Positions 22,701 to 28,640 of a DNA stretch of 64,000 bases are shown here, in pieces. The position numbers and the translations under genes are program-made. The stretch is from Cordylochernes scorpioides (lineage: Eukaryota > Arthropoda > Arachnida > Pseudoscorpiones > Chernetidae), in assembly GCA_030710605.1 (NCBI GenBank), contig CP092870.1, positions 19,320,684 to 19,384,683 of the forward strand, written 5' to 3'. Numbering within the stretch: position 1 is the first letter of the stretch; each line of letters opens with the position of its first letter. The notes under the pieces are model-generated. The model saw only the letters and a program-made list of their open reading frames with translations, was not told the DNA's origin and made no database searches.

Positions 22701-25400
22701 GCCCTCCCAACATCTAAGTATTGATTCAAGTACGAGATTATAACAATACAACACATCTCTCATGGCTGTTTTGGAATGAACTCTGGAGGTTTTGCAGGAG
22801 GATACAACTGTCTCCATTATATAATGGTAGATTTAGTGAAATATTCAAATCTTATGATCTGCCAATGAAACTCCTTACCAATTAAAATTTTCTAGGAAAG
22901 GGTTATAACATGGAAATGGATAACGCATTACCATGTGATAACTCTTTCCTAGAAAATTTTAATTGATAAGGAGCTTCATTGGCAGATCATATGATTTGAA
23001 AATTTCATTAAATCTACCATTATAAAATGGGTATAGGTTACTCACCAGTGTGGAGACCTTGCAAAAGACCTCAATGGTAAACATCTGATTGAAACAATAA
23101 AGTCCAATCAGAGGGACCATTCAAAAACTTTGACAAGAACCCGCCTCAATGTTGATGAAGTTATCTATAAGAACAATAATGCAACAGTATACAAACAGTA
23201 ACTCTGTAAACATCCTGAACACCAATTGTCATTCAGTCTCAGAGACCAAACCTAGTAATAAACCCCGTTGTTTATATCCTCAGGTTTATAATTATTACTC
23301 GAGCAGTGTTGACCTGAGGGAGATTATGATGATATGTTTATGGACGAAAGAACCATAAACAACAACAGAACAGGTCATAATACAAGAAAATAAGACCCAA
23401 TCCAAATAATTTATTAGTGTGCGACATTTGGGCAAAAGCATTGTCACCATCATCAGACAAAAGAATAAATCTATTCTATATTCTATAAGATTTATTCTTT
23501 TGTCTGATGATGGTGACAATGTTGTTGCCGAAACGTCACACACTAATACATTATTTGGATTAGGTCTTATTTTCTTGTATTTATAATCTATAATCCAAAT
23601 TGTGTTTTATCATTAACAGAACAGAGCTTTCCTAAACCTCTACATCCATCTAGAAAGCATTCAAATGACTTTTCCAAGCTCACCAGACAGAAATGGCATG
23701 TGCCCATGATAGTCTGATGGAGAATACTATCAAGGGATCTGAACAAAAGGTAATAAGACCAAATAAATAAATTACCTTTTGTTCATAATCTATAATCCAA
23801 ATTGTGCCTTAGCATCAAGGGATCTACTTCACCATCAGCAGCAAGATTCAGTTGGAAAAATTGACCGAGAAGAAGGAACAACAAAAGAGTTGAGTGTAAC
23901 ATTCGAGGGGAGGAGATTCAAAACTATTTGTTCTGGATGTAAAATGCATGGAATTGGATTGAGTACACGCTGATTCACTATTGTGTATATAGAAATGAAG
24001 TTAAATCTTATACAAAATATTTTATCTGTGAGTGAACTTTTTTGTATTTTTTACCTTTATACCTGCTATTTGAATGTATAATATCTATATTGTTTTGTGA
24101 AATATCTTCTTGTCAACTTATATATCTAATACAAACCTTTTGAAGGGAAATCAAATTATAATACATTTTAAATCTAGTAGAGTTTTTCTCCTTTGAGTTC
24201 TAAGGAAACAAGTGAAGGCCAACGGTGGTGCCTATAGGATTAACTCTTCTCCCAATAGATATGATGAGCACAGATACCATACTCTCTCATTTTTATTTTT
24301 AGTTGAATTTTTCTCTAATTTGTGGCCATTTCAGCCTCAATTACAAATTGCTCACTCACAATGATAATACAATTATAGGGAACTTTAAAAAAAATTATTA
24401 TTGGTTCATTTGATCAAAAAGACGTAGAGTTAGTTACCTGCTATGGATCAGAGCTTATTTATATATATTTATTCATATATAATTATTGTAGGAAGGTATA
24501 AGAAAATATATAGCTATGAAAATATTTTAAAAAGTTAAAAGTTTGGGAGTTTTTTGGCTCAGGATTTTAAAGGGATCGATATTTGAAATTTATTATTTCC
24601 TCCTTCTTTCAAGTACTAAAGAATCGTTCTAAATTGACTCGTAACAGGATCGAAGTTAAAATTATGGATCACACACTTTTCATGTAAATATAAGTTCAAA
24701 TTTTTTAATCAGTATCATTTTAACTCAATTTAAAAAAAAAGTTGAGGCTTTTGCAACCTAAACTACTAAAAGGTTGTTATATCCAACCACAAAAATCCTT
24801 TTTAGATTTAATTACATAATAAATATTATATTCAAATATATCTCTCTGGTTAGTGTCTTACTTTTTGTCCAAGTGTGTTGTCTTCCATATGTAAGTATTG
24901 TAGTGCTGTGTATGTGGGGAATTATATACACAATAAACTGGCTCTTCCCTTTCATATATTATTGCTCCTAGCATTTTCAACATGCTTGAAATAACTAAGC
25001 CACTTCTCACTCACACCAAAGGTAGTGCTATTTTTTGATAGTATGACAACTTCCTTTATTTTAAATAGAGGGCCCCACTTATTGATATTTAAAAAAGCGT
25101 TATGGACACTATGAAAACACTATTCCAATAATACGTACATACACAGCATCTACCTTCATCAATGAAGATGTGGGCTCCAGAAAAAAGCTCTAGAACAAAG
25201 CAAATTCACCACAAACCACCAACCAAGACCACCGTTAGGAATATTCAGTAAGTAGAAAAAGTTTAAAAAGTGACTGATGTTTTCCAGAATGGGCATTCTG
25301 GAGCGGGACTTGGAATTCACCTTGACATTCTCTCAACTTCTTTCAGGCGCTTGATGCCCCCCTCATCAGACAATAGGGGGTCTAGGGCCTTCAACAGCAT
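1643..25400 (-). CDS. PPP1R10: PNUTS / PPP1R10 ortholog, whole coding span (14 coding exons)
   Basis: PNUTS is a nuclear scaffold that docks protein phosphatase 1 and, in the PTW/PP1 complex with WDR82 and TOX4, acts on RNA polymerase II and elongation factors around termination; that is family knowledge. Seen here: a TND domain (residues about 1-140), a Lys-rich then acidic linker (about 141-233), the FMDAL block, the RVxF docking motif KSVQW at 427-431 followed by FELDENERVNVNK (strongly PNUTS-like), a Pro-rich region (about 560-718) and a terminal C-x7-C-x5-C-x3-H zinc finger (C732, C740, C746, H750). All 13 splice phases match and the exons total 2277 nt, or 758 residues. This is shorter than the human protein (about 940). 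Introns are bimodal: 51, 52, 52, 54, 56, 58 and 69 nt against 207 nt to 11.2 kb. Identity is secure. The exact N-terminus is the least certain point. Confidence 0.93.
2030..2140 (+). repeat. Hammerhead-core repeat, family A (single copy)
   Basis: Contains CTGATGATGGTGACAATG and GCCGAAACGTCACACACTA, then AAATTATTTGGATTAGGTCT. The same module recurs at 23381-23611 and 32971-33176, usually as inverted pairs. The CTGATGA is at 2058-2064 and GAAA at 2084-2087. The bases between can form a 7-bp stem (GGTGACA with TGTTGCC). Confidence 0.6.
2428..2451 (+). repeat. Poly-G tract, 24 G
   Basis: An uninterrupted run of 24 G on the plus strand inside PNUTS intron 13 (C24 in the transcript). Such runs can form G-quadruplexes on one strand, but they are also error-prone in sequencing, so the length is uncertain. 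Confidence 0.85.
3110..3199 (+). mobile_element. 5'-truncated retroelement with (AAC)n tail and target-site duplication
   Basis: CAAATTAATTT flanks the segment at both ends (from 3111 and from 3189). The insert of about 65 bases ends CTTTACACAAGGGGATAAGA plus AAC repeats, identical to the tail at 1349-1380. A reverse-oriented remnant of the same end (ATCCCCTTGTGTAAA) lies near 32190. Confidence 0.65.
3302..3424. repeat. Perfect 25-bp hairpin bracketed by direct repeats
   Basis: Arms at 3321-3345 and 3356-3380 are exact reverse complements with a 10-nt loop. The flanks 3302-3320 and 3405-3423 (TTCAAAGCATACAT plus SAGTA) are direct repeats with one mismatch. It lies in PNUTS intron 13, about 30 nt from the exon 13 donor. 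Confidence 0.8.
3454..3723 (-). CDS. PPP1R10: PNUTS coding exon 13 (Pro/Gln-rich tail)
   Basis: Residues 629-718, starting VDLRGVCETDHRSMAPP, then PHPPMYDRPPPPIFHQQQQ and IRGGTAPRWTNNNR. The Pro, Gly and Arg content fits the RNA-binding tail of PNUTS. Acceptor TTCTTGCAG, donor GTGAGT. Two other frames are also open here, but only this one agrees with both junction phases and leads into the zinc-finger exon. Confidence 0.85.
4044..4187. mobile_element. Pogo-like MITE (144 bp)
   Basis: Begins TA|CAGTACCTCCCAGTAAAG and ends ...GGTTTTACTG|TA. It is a short element with CAGTA-type inverted ends and TA target duplication, with internal CTACTGGAGAG-like text shared with relics at 33902 and 36935. 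No coding capacity. Intron 12 of PNUTS. Confidence 0.6.
4870..5020 (-). repeat. SINE-like repeat copy (family with tRNA-like head)
   Basis: Shares CCATGGTGGGTAGACTGCTT, ACTTACAAGTG and CCAGAGCCCTGGTTGGTTAT-type blocks with copies at 16480, 20410, 21012 and 31085. No tRNA-like head is evident in this copy. Confidence 0.6.
5426..5470 (+). repeat. mariner terminal inverted repeat (left)
   Basis: Starts CAAGGTATGTCCCATAAG after a TA and ends in an A run. An exact reverse complement lies at 6705-6749. Confidence 0.95.
5497..6552 (-). pseudogene. mariner transposase, one in-frame stop
   Basis: Mariner transposases bind the terminal repeats through an N-terminal helix-turn-helix pair and cut and paste the element with a DD34D catalytic core. 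From the ATG at 6552 (MEQKLKKRI) the frame is 352 codons including the stop, the usual length for the family. The HTH part (KRTTVFEWHSRFKAGR) is followed by the catalytic Asp of TGDETW, the Asp of HHDNARPH and, 34 residues on, the Asp of APNDFFLF. The only visible lesion is TAA at 6304-6306, between the two DNA-binding halves. The usual WVPHEL linker is replaced by a different sequence (FIPRFLTNEQ). The stop codon overlaps AATAAA (5493-5498), which could serve as poly(A) signal. Confidence 0.93.
6705..6749 (-). repeat. mariner terminal inverted repeat (right)
   Basis: Ends ...CTTATGGGACATACCTTG before TA. Perfect partner of 5426-5470; the T run here is three bases longer than the A run on the left. 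Confidence 0.95.
6988..7195 (-). CDS. PPP1R10: PNUTS coding exon 12 (Pro-rich tail)
   Basis: Residues 560-628, VANPGSVVDYSNINLNQVAP then a proline-rich stretch ending AAPPGAIIA. Acceptor TTGGTTGTAG, donor GCAG|GTGACT. The donor lacks the usual +4A/+5G combination and is weaker than its neighbours. The next intron (3724-6987) contains the mariner. Confidence 0.87.
7250..7325 (-). CDS. PPP1R10: PNUTS coding exon 11
   Basis: Residues 534-559, LPDSPHEPEPEMVAPAEPK then IIPLED. It is flanked by 51-nt and 54-nt introns. Acceptor GTGTGTAG, donor GAT|GTAAGT, phase 0. Acidic and proline-rich, with no known domain. Confidence 0.88.
7377..7626 (-). CDS. PPP1R10: PNUTS coding exon 10
   Basis: Residues 451-533: VNVNKLHQNFVDLKMMEMKK, then RQAFEYAKRRQEDKMEE and IPWRTPYLITLPPPLVE, ending in LQELYFSKDS. 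This is the segment just after the PP1-binding region of PNUTS. Acceptor TTGCTTCAG; donor GTAAGTAAGT. Confidence 0.92.
7952..8113 (-). CDS. PPP1R10: PNUTS coding exon 9 (PP1-docking RVxF motif)
   Basis: Residues 397-450. It carries KKKSVQWRDDTKL and VRYFELDENER. KSVQW at 427-431 fits the RVxF class that docks on the hydrophobic groove of PP1; the human equivalent is KTVTW. The following FELDE-ER block is diagnostic of PNUTS. The donor is GAG|GTACGT, and the codon split with exon 10 gives Val of ERVNVNK. Confidence 0.95.
8166..8298 (-). CDS. PPP1R10: PNUTS coding exon 8 (acidic)
   Basis: Residues 353-396, FYKDTLEMSEKEDSKENKE onward, an acidic and probably disordered linker. Acceptor TTTGTTGTAG, donor AAG|GTATTG. 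The downstream intron is only 52 nt (8114-8165) with a CTCTAAC branch-like motif. Reading through it would meet TAG after a few codons. Confidence 0.83.
8355..8503 (-). CDS. PPP1R10: PNUTS coding exon 7 (FMDAL block)
   Basis: Residues 303-352, containing ESASFMDALTSAPAPTVRR, matching the conserved PNUTS block FMDALNAAPVPG, then a KKK cluster and a Pro-rich stretch. It is entered after a 52-nt intron (8504-8555). A nearer AG at 8527-8528 would leave a 28-nt intron and is rejected. The donor is CAG|GTAGCA, phase 0. Confidence 0.87.
8556..8762 (-). CDS. PPP1R10: PNUTS coding exon 6
   Basis: Residues 234-302, starting GLEEPNPLPTRPKKV, with RAPSLLDNLIPEKKLKPS and APRPK. Acceptor TTTTCATCTAG, donor GTAAGA. 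It is low in known motifs, but the FRSTG-LE junction and flanking phases place it firmly in PNUTS. Confidence 0.88.
8763..9900. other. Intron 5 distal part, no feature recognised
   Basis: AT-rich, almost free of CpG. A single small fragment near 9010-9035 (CATTATCCAAATTGTACCTT) resembles the terminal motif of repeat family A. No exon-like sequence seen. Confidence 0.5.
9908..10104. mobile_element. Tc1/mariner-like MITE
   Basis: TA|CACTCATGGACAAAACTT at the left and the reverse complement CACTCTTGGACAAAACTT at the right, ending GAGTG|TA. The arms share about 18 bp with one mismatch and there is no coding capacity. Ends of this type are typical of Tc1/mariner superfamily MITEs. Confidence 0.7.
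10417..10450 (+). promoter_or_regulatory. Candidate TATA plus initiator core promoter
   Basis: TATAAAAG at 10417-10424 and CCAGTGT at 10444-10450, placing a CAGT initiator A about 29 bp downstream, the canonical spacing. It lies in a CpG-retaining segment of PNUTS intron 5, on the opposite strand to PNUTS. Chance cannot be excluded. Confidence 0.3.
10672..10905 (+). CDS. Candidate small ORF of 77 residues, unknown
   Basis: MLYQYSNYVCNSIPCFLIKN is followed by a Lys-rich C-terminal half (EKMARHLKIGDESRK). The ATG context AAACAATG is acceptable, and the ORF lies about 225 nt downstream of the TATA/initiator candidate at 10417. I recognise no domain, and no signal peptide is convincing. It is repeated unchanged at 44980. 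It may be only a chance frame. Confidence 0.2.
   Translation: MLYQYSNYVCNSIPCFLIKNILRYISKKLKSEGEMPIYYLKTLEKMARHLKIGDESRKNTYGEPKVSQYFGHLLHNT
12150..12300 (+). repeat. Hammerhead-core SINE-like repeat, family B
   Basis: CACCACGCTGACGAGGGCC, then AACAGCCCGAAACGCG, an AT-rich middle with ATCAAGAAATATCAGG, and the end CACTAGATGGCGCTCTGCC. Related copies are at 20780, 30895, 32440 (minus) and 37900 (minus). The core CTGACGA (12168-12174) and GAAA (12188-12191) bracket a perfect GGGC/GCCC stem. Confidence 0.7.
12168..12191 (+). ncRNA. Hammerhead-ribozyme-like core
   Basis: CTGACGA-GGGC-CAACA-GCCC-GAAA matches the invariant hammerhead core (CUGANGA, stem II closed by G-C, GAAA). The following ACGCGTTCGTGT could form a short stem III with a tiny loop; stem I pairing is poor. 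Hammerheads of this type are known in Penelope-like and related retroelements. Cleavage activity is not shown. Confidence 0.45.
13120..13398 (-). CDS. PPP1R10: PNUTS coding exon 5 (charged linker, FRSTG)
   Basis: Residues 141-233. It begins PKLKKKKKEKHK, a probable nuclear-localisation-type basic cluster, then an acidic run SSEEDDDEKK, then a Pro-rich PPAPPKKSPKPDRPKTVKT and KFRSTG, which leads into the LE of exon 6 as in vertebrate PNUTS (FRSTGLE). The donor is GTAGGT. It is separated from exon 6 by a 4357-nt intron. Confidence 0.92.
13468..13536 (-). CDS. PPP1R10: PNUTS coding exon 4 (end of TND domain)
   Basis: Residues 118-140, VRTLATEIVNNWMTLIKRE, the last helices of the TND (human LRKLASVLVSDWMAVIR). 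The acceptor is GTGTTTCAG and the donor GTGAGA. Phase 1 on both sides gives Ala at the 5' junction and Glu at the 3' junction. Confidence 0.93.
13744..13928 (-). CDS. PPP1R10: PNUTS coding exon 3 (TND domain core)
   Basis: Residues 56-117. It contains FLDIDGWNTLNTWLQ and LPMTVDRLKMNNTAKLIK, the most conserved TND stretch of PNUTS (human FIDVGGYKLLNNWL and LPLTVDHLKQNNTAKLVK). The acceptor is ATGTCAG and the donor GTAATG. The second copy of this exon carries a 1-bp insertion. Confidence 0.94.
13987..14073 (-). CDS. PPP1R10: PNUTS coding exon 2 (TND domain)
   Basis: Residues 27-55, reading LMRKFSKKLVSRTMY, close to the PNUTS consensus LMRKF.KKLVS. The acceptor is TGTTTTAG and the donor GTAAGT. 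It enters with one base and leaves with two (CA), so the 58-nt intron 2 splits a His codon. It follows the 11.2-kb intron 1. Confidence 0.9.
14074..16480. other. PNUTS intron 1, proximal part
   Basis: No exon recognised. CpG-retaining until about 15.5 kb, then AT-rich with (AT)n near 15667 and C9-T runs near 15566. On the minus strand at 16140-16160 there is an AATAAAG followed by T/A runs, reminiscent of a processed 3' end, but no coding sequence could be attached to it. Confidence 0.4.
16480..16640 (-). repeat. SINE-like repeat copy
   Basis: Shares CATGATAATCATTGTGGGTA, ACTTACAAGTGGGCCAGAGC and TTGGTTACTTGCACTC blocks with the copies at 20410, 21012 and 31085. Confidence 0.65.
17972..18099. 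mobile_element. Pogo-like MITE (128 bp)
   Basis: TA|CAGTTAAACCTGTCTATAG to CTATAGACAGGTTTAACTG|TA, with 23-bp perfect inverted repeats and TA target duplication. A sister copy lies 1.6 kb away (19745). CAGT-type ends and TA duplications fit pogo/Tigger-class elements. Confidence 0.85.
18572..19615 (+). repeat. Tandem array, 4 units of 261 bp
   Basis: Units begin at 18572, 18833, 19094 and 19355 (each TTCTTGCTATTATTATAAAG...) and appear identical by eye, so amplification is recent. Each unit holds one TGACGTCG and several CpGs in otherwise AT-rich DNA. It lies in PNUTS intron 1, between two pogo-like MITEs. Confidence 0.95.
19745..19889. mobile_element. Pogo-like MITE (145 bp)
   Basis: Same family as 17972-18099: TA|CAGTTAAACCTGTCTATAG and right end CTATAGACAGGTTTAGCTG|TA. 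An internal extra GGTGCTATAGAGAGGAAGGC accounts for the greater length. Confidence 0.85.
20410..20640 (-). repeat. SINE-like repeat copy
   Basis: CCTAGTACACATGGTATAAT, ATCATGGTGGGTAG and ACTTAGAAGTGTGTCAGA blocks match the family. The end near 20600-20640 (GATTTGATCCAGAATCATGG) resembles a decayed tRNA-like head. Confidence 0.6.
20780..20990 (+). repeat. Hammerhead-core SINE-like repeat, family B (core mutated)
   Basis: CACCACGCTGACAAGGGCC and AACAGCCCAAAATGTG correspond to the core at 12168, but CTGACGA has become CTGACAA and CGAAA has become CAAAA, so the ribozyme core is broken. The repeat continues to GATGGTGCAAGCCACC. Confidence 0.65.
21012..21310 (+). mobile_element. tRNA-derived SINE-like element, most complete copy
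   Basis: Bases about 21025-21095 resemble a tRNA: GGTGGAAGGATGGTCTAA like an A box, a TTTTCAA anticodon-loop-like segment, and GGGATCGATTCC like a B box. The body follows (CCAAATGGGGCTCTGGCAC) and ends CACGTGTACTAGGGATAA. Four other partial copies share the body. Confidence 0.65.
22821..23023. repeat. 203-bp palindromic element
   Basis: The left end ATAATGGTAGATTTAGTGAA pairs with the right end TTCATTAAATCTACCATTAT, and the arms match over about 90 nt around a small centre near 22918. It could be a foldback MITE; no coding capacity. Confidence 0.85.
23381..23611. repeat. Family A foldback pair with hammerhead-like cores
   Basis: Two family A modules head to head, the left reversed (core at 23450-23456) and the right forward (CTGATGA 23504-23510, GAAA 23530-23533), separated by an AT-rich centre. 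The right module ends ATAATCCAAATTGTGTTTTA, the family's terminal motif. Confidence 0.75.
23741..23813. repeat. Family A foldback, minimal (no core)
   Basis: AACAAAAGGTAATAAGACCA pairs with ATTACCTTTTGTT, and the terminal CTATAATCCAAATTGTGCCT follows. The core portion is deleted, leaving only the outer ends. Confidence 0.6.
24100..25300. other. PNUTS intron 1, distal part, nothing recognised
   Basis: AT-rich DNA with no exon-like, repeat or RNA signature that I can support, up to the exon 1 donor. Confidence 0.4.
25321..25400 (-). CDS. PPP1R10: PNUTS coding exon 1 (start of TND domain)
   Basis: Encodes residues 1-26, beginning MLLKALDPLLSDEGGIK, which matches the start of the PNUTS TND (human LLKGLDSFLNRDG). 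It ends with two bases (AG) before a GTGAAT donor and joins exon 2 to make Ser-Leu-Met, as in human FSLM. The ATG at 25398-25400 is the first in-frame Met after an upstream TGA. An acceptor-like TTTGTTCCAG lies 18 nt upstream, so a further 5' exon adding a few residues is possible; human PNUTS has about ten more residues here. Confidence 0.82.
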
Positions 25401-25654
25401 GTGTGGACATATTGGAGCCTGGAACAAACTTCAGGTTGGCCAACTTGCATAATGGGATATTTAAGAAACAAGGGTTGGTGGAGGAGGGGAACAAACCATT
25501 CATTTTTGACAGCCCTGACCTTGGTTTTTTTTTTTTTTTTTTTTTCATTTTTCTTTGTTCGAGGGTTTTAATTATTACATTCCTATAACTTTTTTTTTTT
25601 GGTGAAACCTGTACCTAGTACATTTGCCACTCAATATTACTTAAAATCTTAAAT

Positions 25655-25826
25655 GATAAAGCACAATTTGGATTATAGATTATAAATACAATAAAATAAG
25701 ACCTGATCCAAATAATTTAATAGTGTGTGACATTTCAGCAACAGCATTGTTACCATGCTGTTTCTGAAACGTCAGACACTATTAAATTATTTGGATTGGG
25801 TCTTATTTTCTTGTATTTAAAATCTT
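25655..25826. repeat. Family A foldback pair (degenerate cores)
   Basis: GCACAATTTGGATTATAGAT at the left end, then CCTGATCCAAATAATTTAAT, a degenerate centre (ACATTTCAGCAACAGCATTG, then TTTCTGAAACGTC) and the inverted partner to AAATTATTTGGATTGGGTCT. It lies about 260 bp upstream of PNUTS exon 1. Confidence 0.7.
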
Positions 25827-26700
25827 AAAGTTTGTTAGATGTCTTTGTGTGAAGAGACTGCTTCATAGTTTATCATACTAAGATAATCTATTAACAGTGA
25901 CTTTCATATTTTTATGTTAAAATAAATATTATATAGAAATGTGTAAATGGCTTATCTGATAATATTTACCTTTTACTCTCTAATACCTGGGGGGAATTTG
26001 TATTTTGTATGATCTCAATAAAAATTGAGCAACATTTTAAAATATAAAACATACTATTTTTATATGATTTTTAAATTTTTAGTATTATTTCAAACTCTAT
26101 AGATTATATTAAATGAAAATTGCATTTTTGAAGCAATTTTTTTATTTATTTAAAAAATGTTTATGAACAACTCAATTTTCTTACAGCCTAATGAGTGGAC
26201 CAGGCAACTCTGGAATCGTCCATCCTCAAAGTGTTAATTTGACACCCCAAGGTATCAGAGCTTTCAGTTGAATTAATGCACACAGCTATATGATTTTATC
26301 ACAACATTCACTCTTAGTGGACATTTTAAAAAAATAAACATATATATAATTGGAATGATATTTTTATAAAAAACTGTTGTGATATATTTTACTAATTTAT
26401 TTATTCTTTTAGAAGGTTTCATGATTAACTTTTTGTGATGGTAAAATTGCATTAATGCATTTTTTTGAACAAAGGAAAATTACTAATACTAATGAATAAA
26501 TTTAGAACAGCTAGAAATTTTATTTAAAAAATTATCTTTTAAAGAAATCTTCTATGGCTTTAGGCTAAAACAACCCTATTTAGTGTGCAATCTATCTGAT
26601 CAATCTGGTTCAAATCACATTAATAGGTACCGCTCAGCAAGAGCAACCTAGTTCATGATAATTGAACAATGAATAATATGTGAAGGTTATTCACATATTA
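25827..26700. other. Upstream flank of PNUTS exon 1, no promoter recognised
   Basis: AT-rich. A fragment at about 26205-26275 (AATTTGACACCCCAAGGTAT, then TCAGAGCTTTCAGTTGAATT) resembles the pogo-like MITE at 28561. No TATA/initiator pair or CpG-rich segment on the minus strand could be assigned to PNUTS. Confidence 0.4.
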
Positions 26701-26710
26701 AACAAATTTT

Positions 26711-26776
26711 AACGCGGGATTCAATCCCGGTTCAGGACTGTCGGGAACCGAGGGTGCTACCCACTCGTCCACCAAC
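26711..26776 (-). tRNA. tRNA-like fragment (pseudogene or SINE head)
   Basis: The minus strand begins GTTGGTGGACGAGTGGGTAG (D-arm/A-box-like) and has CGGGATTGAATCCCG, a T-arm-like perfect hairpin and B-box-like sequence. The acceptor stem does not pair and no clear anticodon arm forms, so it is not a functional tRNA as it stands. Confidence 0.4.
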
Positions 26777-27626
26777 TTTTTATAATCTGATCAATCTTCA
26801 AAAGGAATGCCTTTCCTCTTTTATTTAAAATAGCAGAGTGGTCCTCTTATTGTTTACGCCTGTAATTAGCAGCCGTTTAAGTTTGGCCTAGATTGTACAG
26901 AGGAAACACATATCATGTGACATGGGTGGCAATATTGTGATACAACATTGTAACACTTAAGCGTAGTGTGCATGCGCTAACTACAGCCACAGTACCCCCG
27001 CCTTGTCAAAGTATTGTATTTTTAGCAATAAATATGTATATAAACACAAAAAATGATGGATCAAAATGTCATGGGTGTTGAATTAATGCCTGTTAATTGA
27101 TAGGCTGGTGGTAGGGGGACACATGGTTGAATTATCGAATATACTGTATATCACTCATACAGTGGATTATTTAGTAAAAACTTAATTGAAGCCACAACAC
27201 CAGTTTGGCAAGTTTTTACTAGGGCAACGAACATAATGTAGTGTTCTGATGCATCATTAACCCTCTCCCACGGACCCGCAGACCAGAAAGGGTTAAAGGG
27301 AGAGGGGTCTCTTTAGGTACATGAATTTAATTCTCCCACAACTTTATGTTGTAAAGTATGAATCTGATGTATTAATAGTTTTTATTATTAGCCCATTTTT
27401 TTAATGAATGAAAAAAACACGTATACACCACACCAATTAGTCTATGTAGAAAGTTATATTTATTACCAAAATGCTGTGCAATGTCTAAATCTCACTCTCT
27501 TCTCTGTTGGTAAAAGTGATTTTAATAATTGTGAAGTGTGGATATATCTTTTAGCCACCAGGCGCATAGTCAAATGCTCCACTTTTATATATCAACAGTA
27601 AATAAGCTCTATATTCCTACATTTTA

Positions 27627-27724
27627 AGAACGCTTCACGATTTTGCATGTCATCCTTGCGCAGGGGCCATGCTAATCTTCTCTGTATCGTTCCTATTTTA
27701 GTAGTTGTACCGTCGAACAAGCGT
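27627..27724 (-). pseudogene. U6 snRNA pseudogene
   Basis: The minus strand has AACGATACAGAGAAGATTAG, CATGGCCCCTGCGCAAGGAT and GACATGCAAAATCGTGAAGC, the invariant U6 core including ACAGAGA. The first 30 bases are diverged (ACGCTTGTTCGACGG), one core base differs from the usual GACACGCAAA, and the 3' end lacks the T run needed for RNA polymerase III termination. Probably a retro-pseudogene. The second copy also carries 1-bp insertions. Confidence 0.88.
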
Positions 27725-28560
27725 GTACATATTACATTTTATGATCAAGAGCTATTTTCACAATTTCAATTAATGTCGTGATAGTAAATCGTGATTTTGT
27801 GAATCCATATTAGCATTTTCATAAAACCGAAATATTTTGTTATCAATTTTTTTGGAATATTTTAGAAATGTTGAGACATAGTGGCCTGTAGCTCTTATAA
27901 TGGTTCATATCAGTGGATTTGGATGATTAATGCCCCTGCTGTTTTATATTCATTTGAATAGTAGCCCAGTTCCAAGCATTTCTGAAATAACTTTATTGGA
28001 GGGATAAATAGTTTTATCATATTGCTAGAGAAATTATCAATTTTCTTTTTTTTTTTTGTGCAACTTTATTTTTTTTTTTTTTGGATTTAAATCATTAATG
28101 TATGATTTATTTCTTTGATTGTTATTTTTATAGTTGCAGAACTTAAAAGTCTCGAGTTGTCTCTCATTTCTAATGTTTATTATGATTCTTTGTAACTTCT
28201 ACATTATCATCTGGAAATAAGTTGTCCAAAAGTTCCTTCACTTTCTTTAAGAAATCTTTGCTCCTGTTAAAATTTGTAAAATTTCCAATTGTACTTTCCT
28301 ACCCTGTTTATATTTTAGATTTTTGTAAATTTTATAAAGGTTTCCATAAGGGTTCTAGGAGTTATTTTCCTCTAGAAAAGTCATATTTTTTTGTCTTTAA
28401 TGATTTCACGATTATATAATTAGAAATATTTCTTGTCAGAAAATATAGATTTATATTATAGTAATGAATATAATTTTTCAGGAGCTCCACCATTTGACTG
28501 TAGTATTTTTCGTAGCTTTGTTCTCCTTTGGCTTTAGTGTAGTATAGGCTGATTCAATTA

Positions 28561-28640
28561 CAGTCGAACCTCTTTAATCCAACACCCCAAGGGATCAGAG
28601 CTTTTGGTTGAATTAAAGTTATTCAGATGATTAGCTAATC
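28561..28640. mobile_element. Pogo-like MITE end
   Basis: TA|CAGTCGAACCTCTTTAATCC then CACCCCAAGGGATCAGAG and TTGGTTGAATTAAAG, the typical nested end of pogo/Tigger-class elements. The far end is not clear. Confidence 0.5.

Noticed and set aside
25149-25200. A small minus-strand exon (SGAHIFIDEG) between AG and GT near 25155-25190
   Set aside because: Its phase does not fit between PNUTS exons 1 and 2, which already join correctly, and it has no PNUTS similarity.
26711-26776. Functional tRNA gene
   Set aside because: The T-arm-like hairpin is good but the acceptor stem does not pair and no proper anticodon arm forms.
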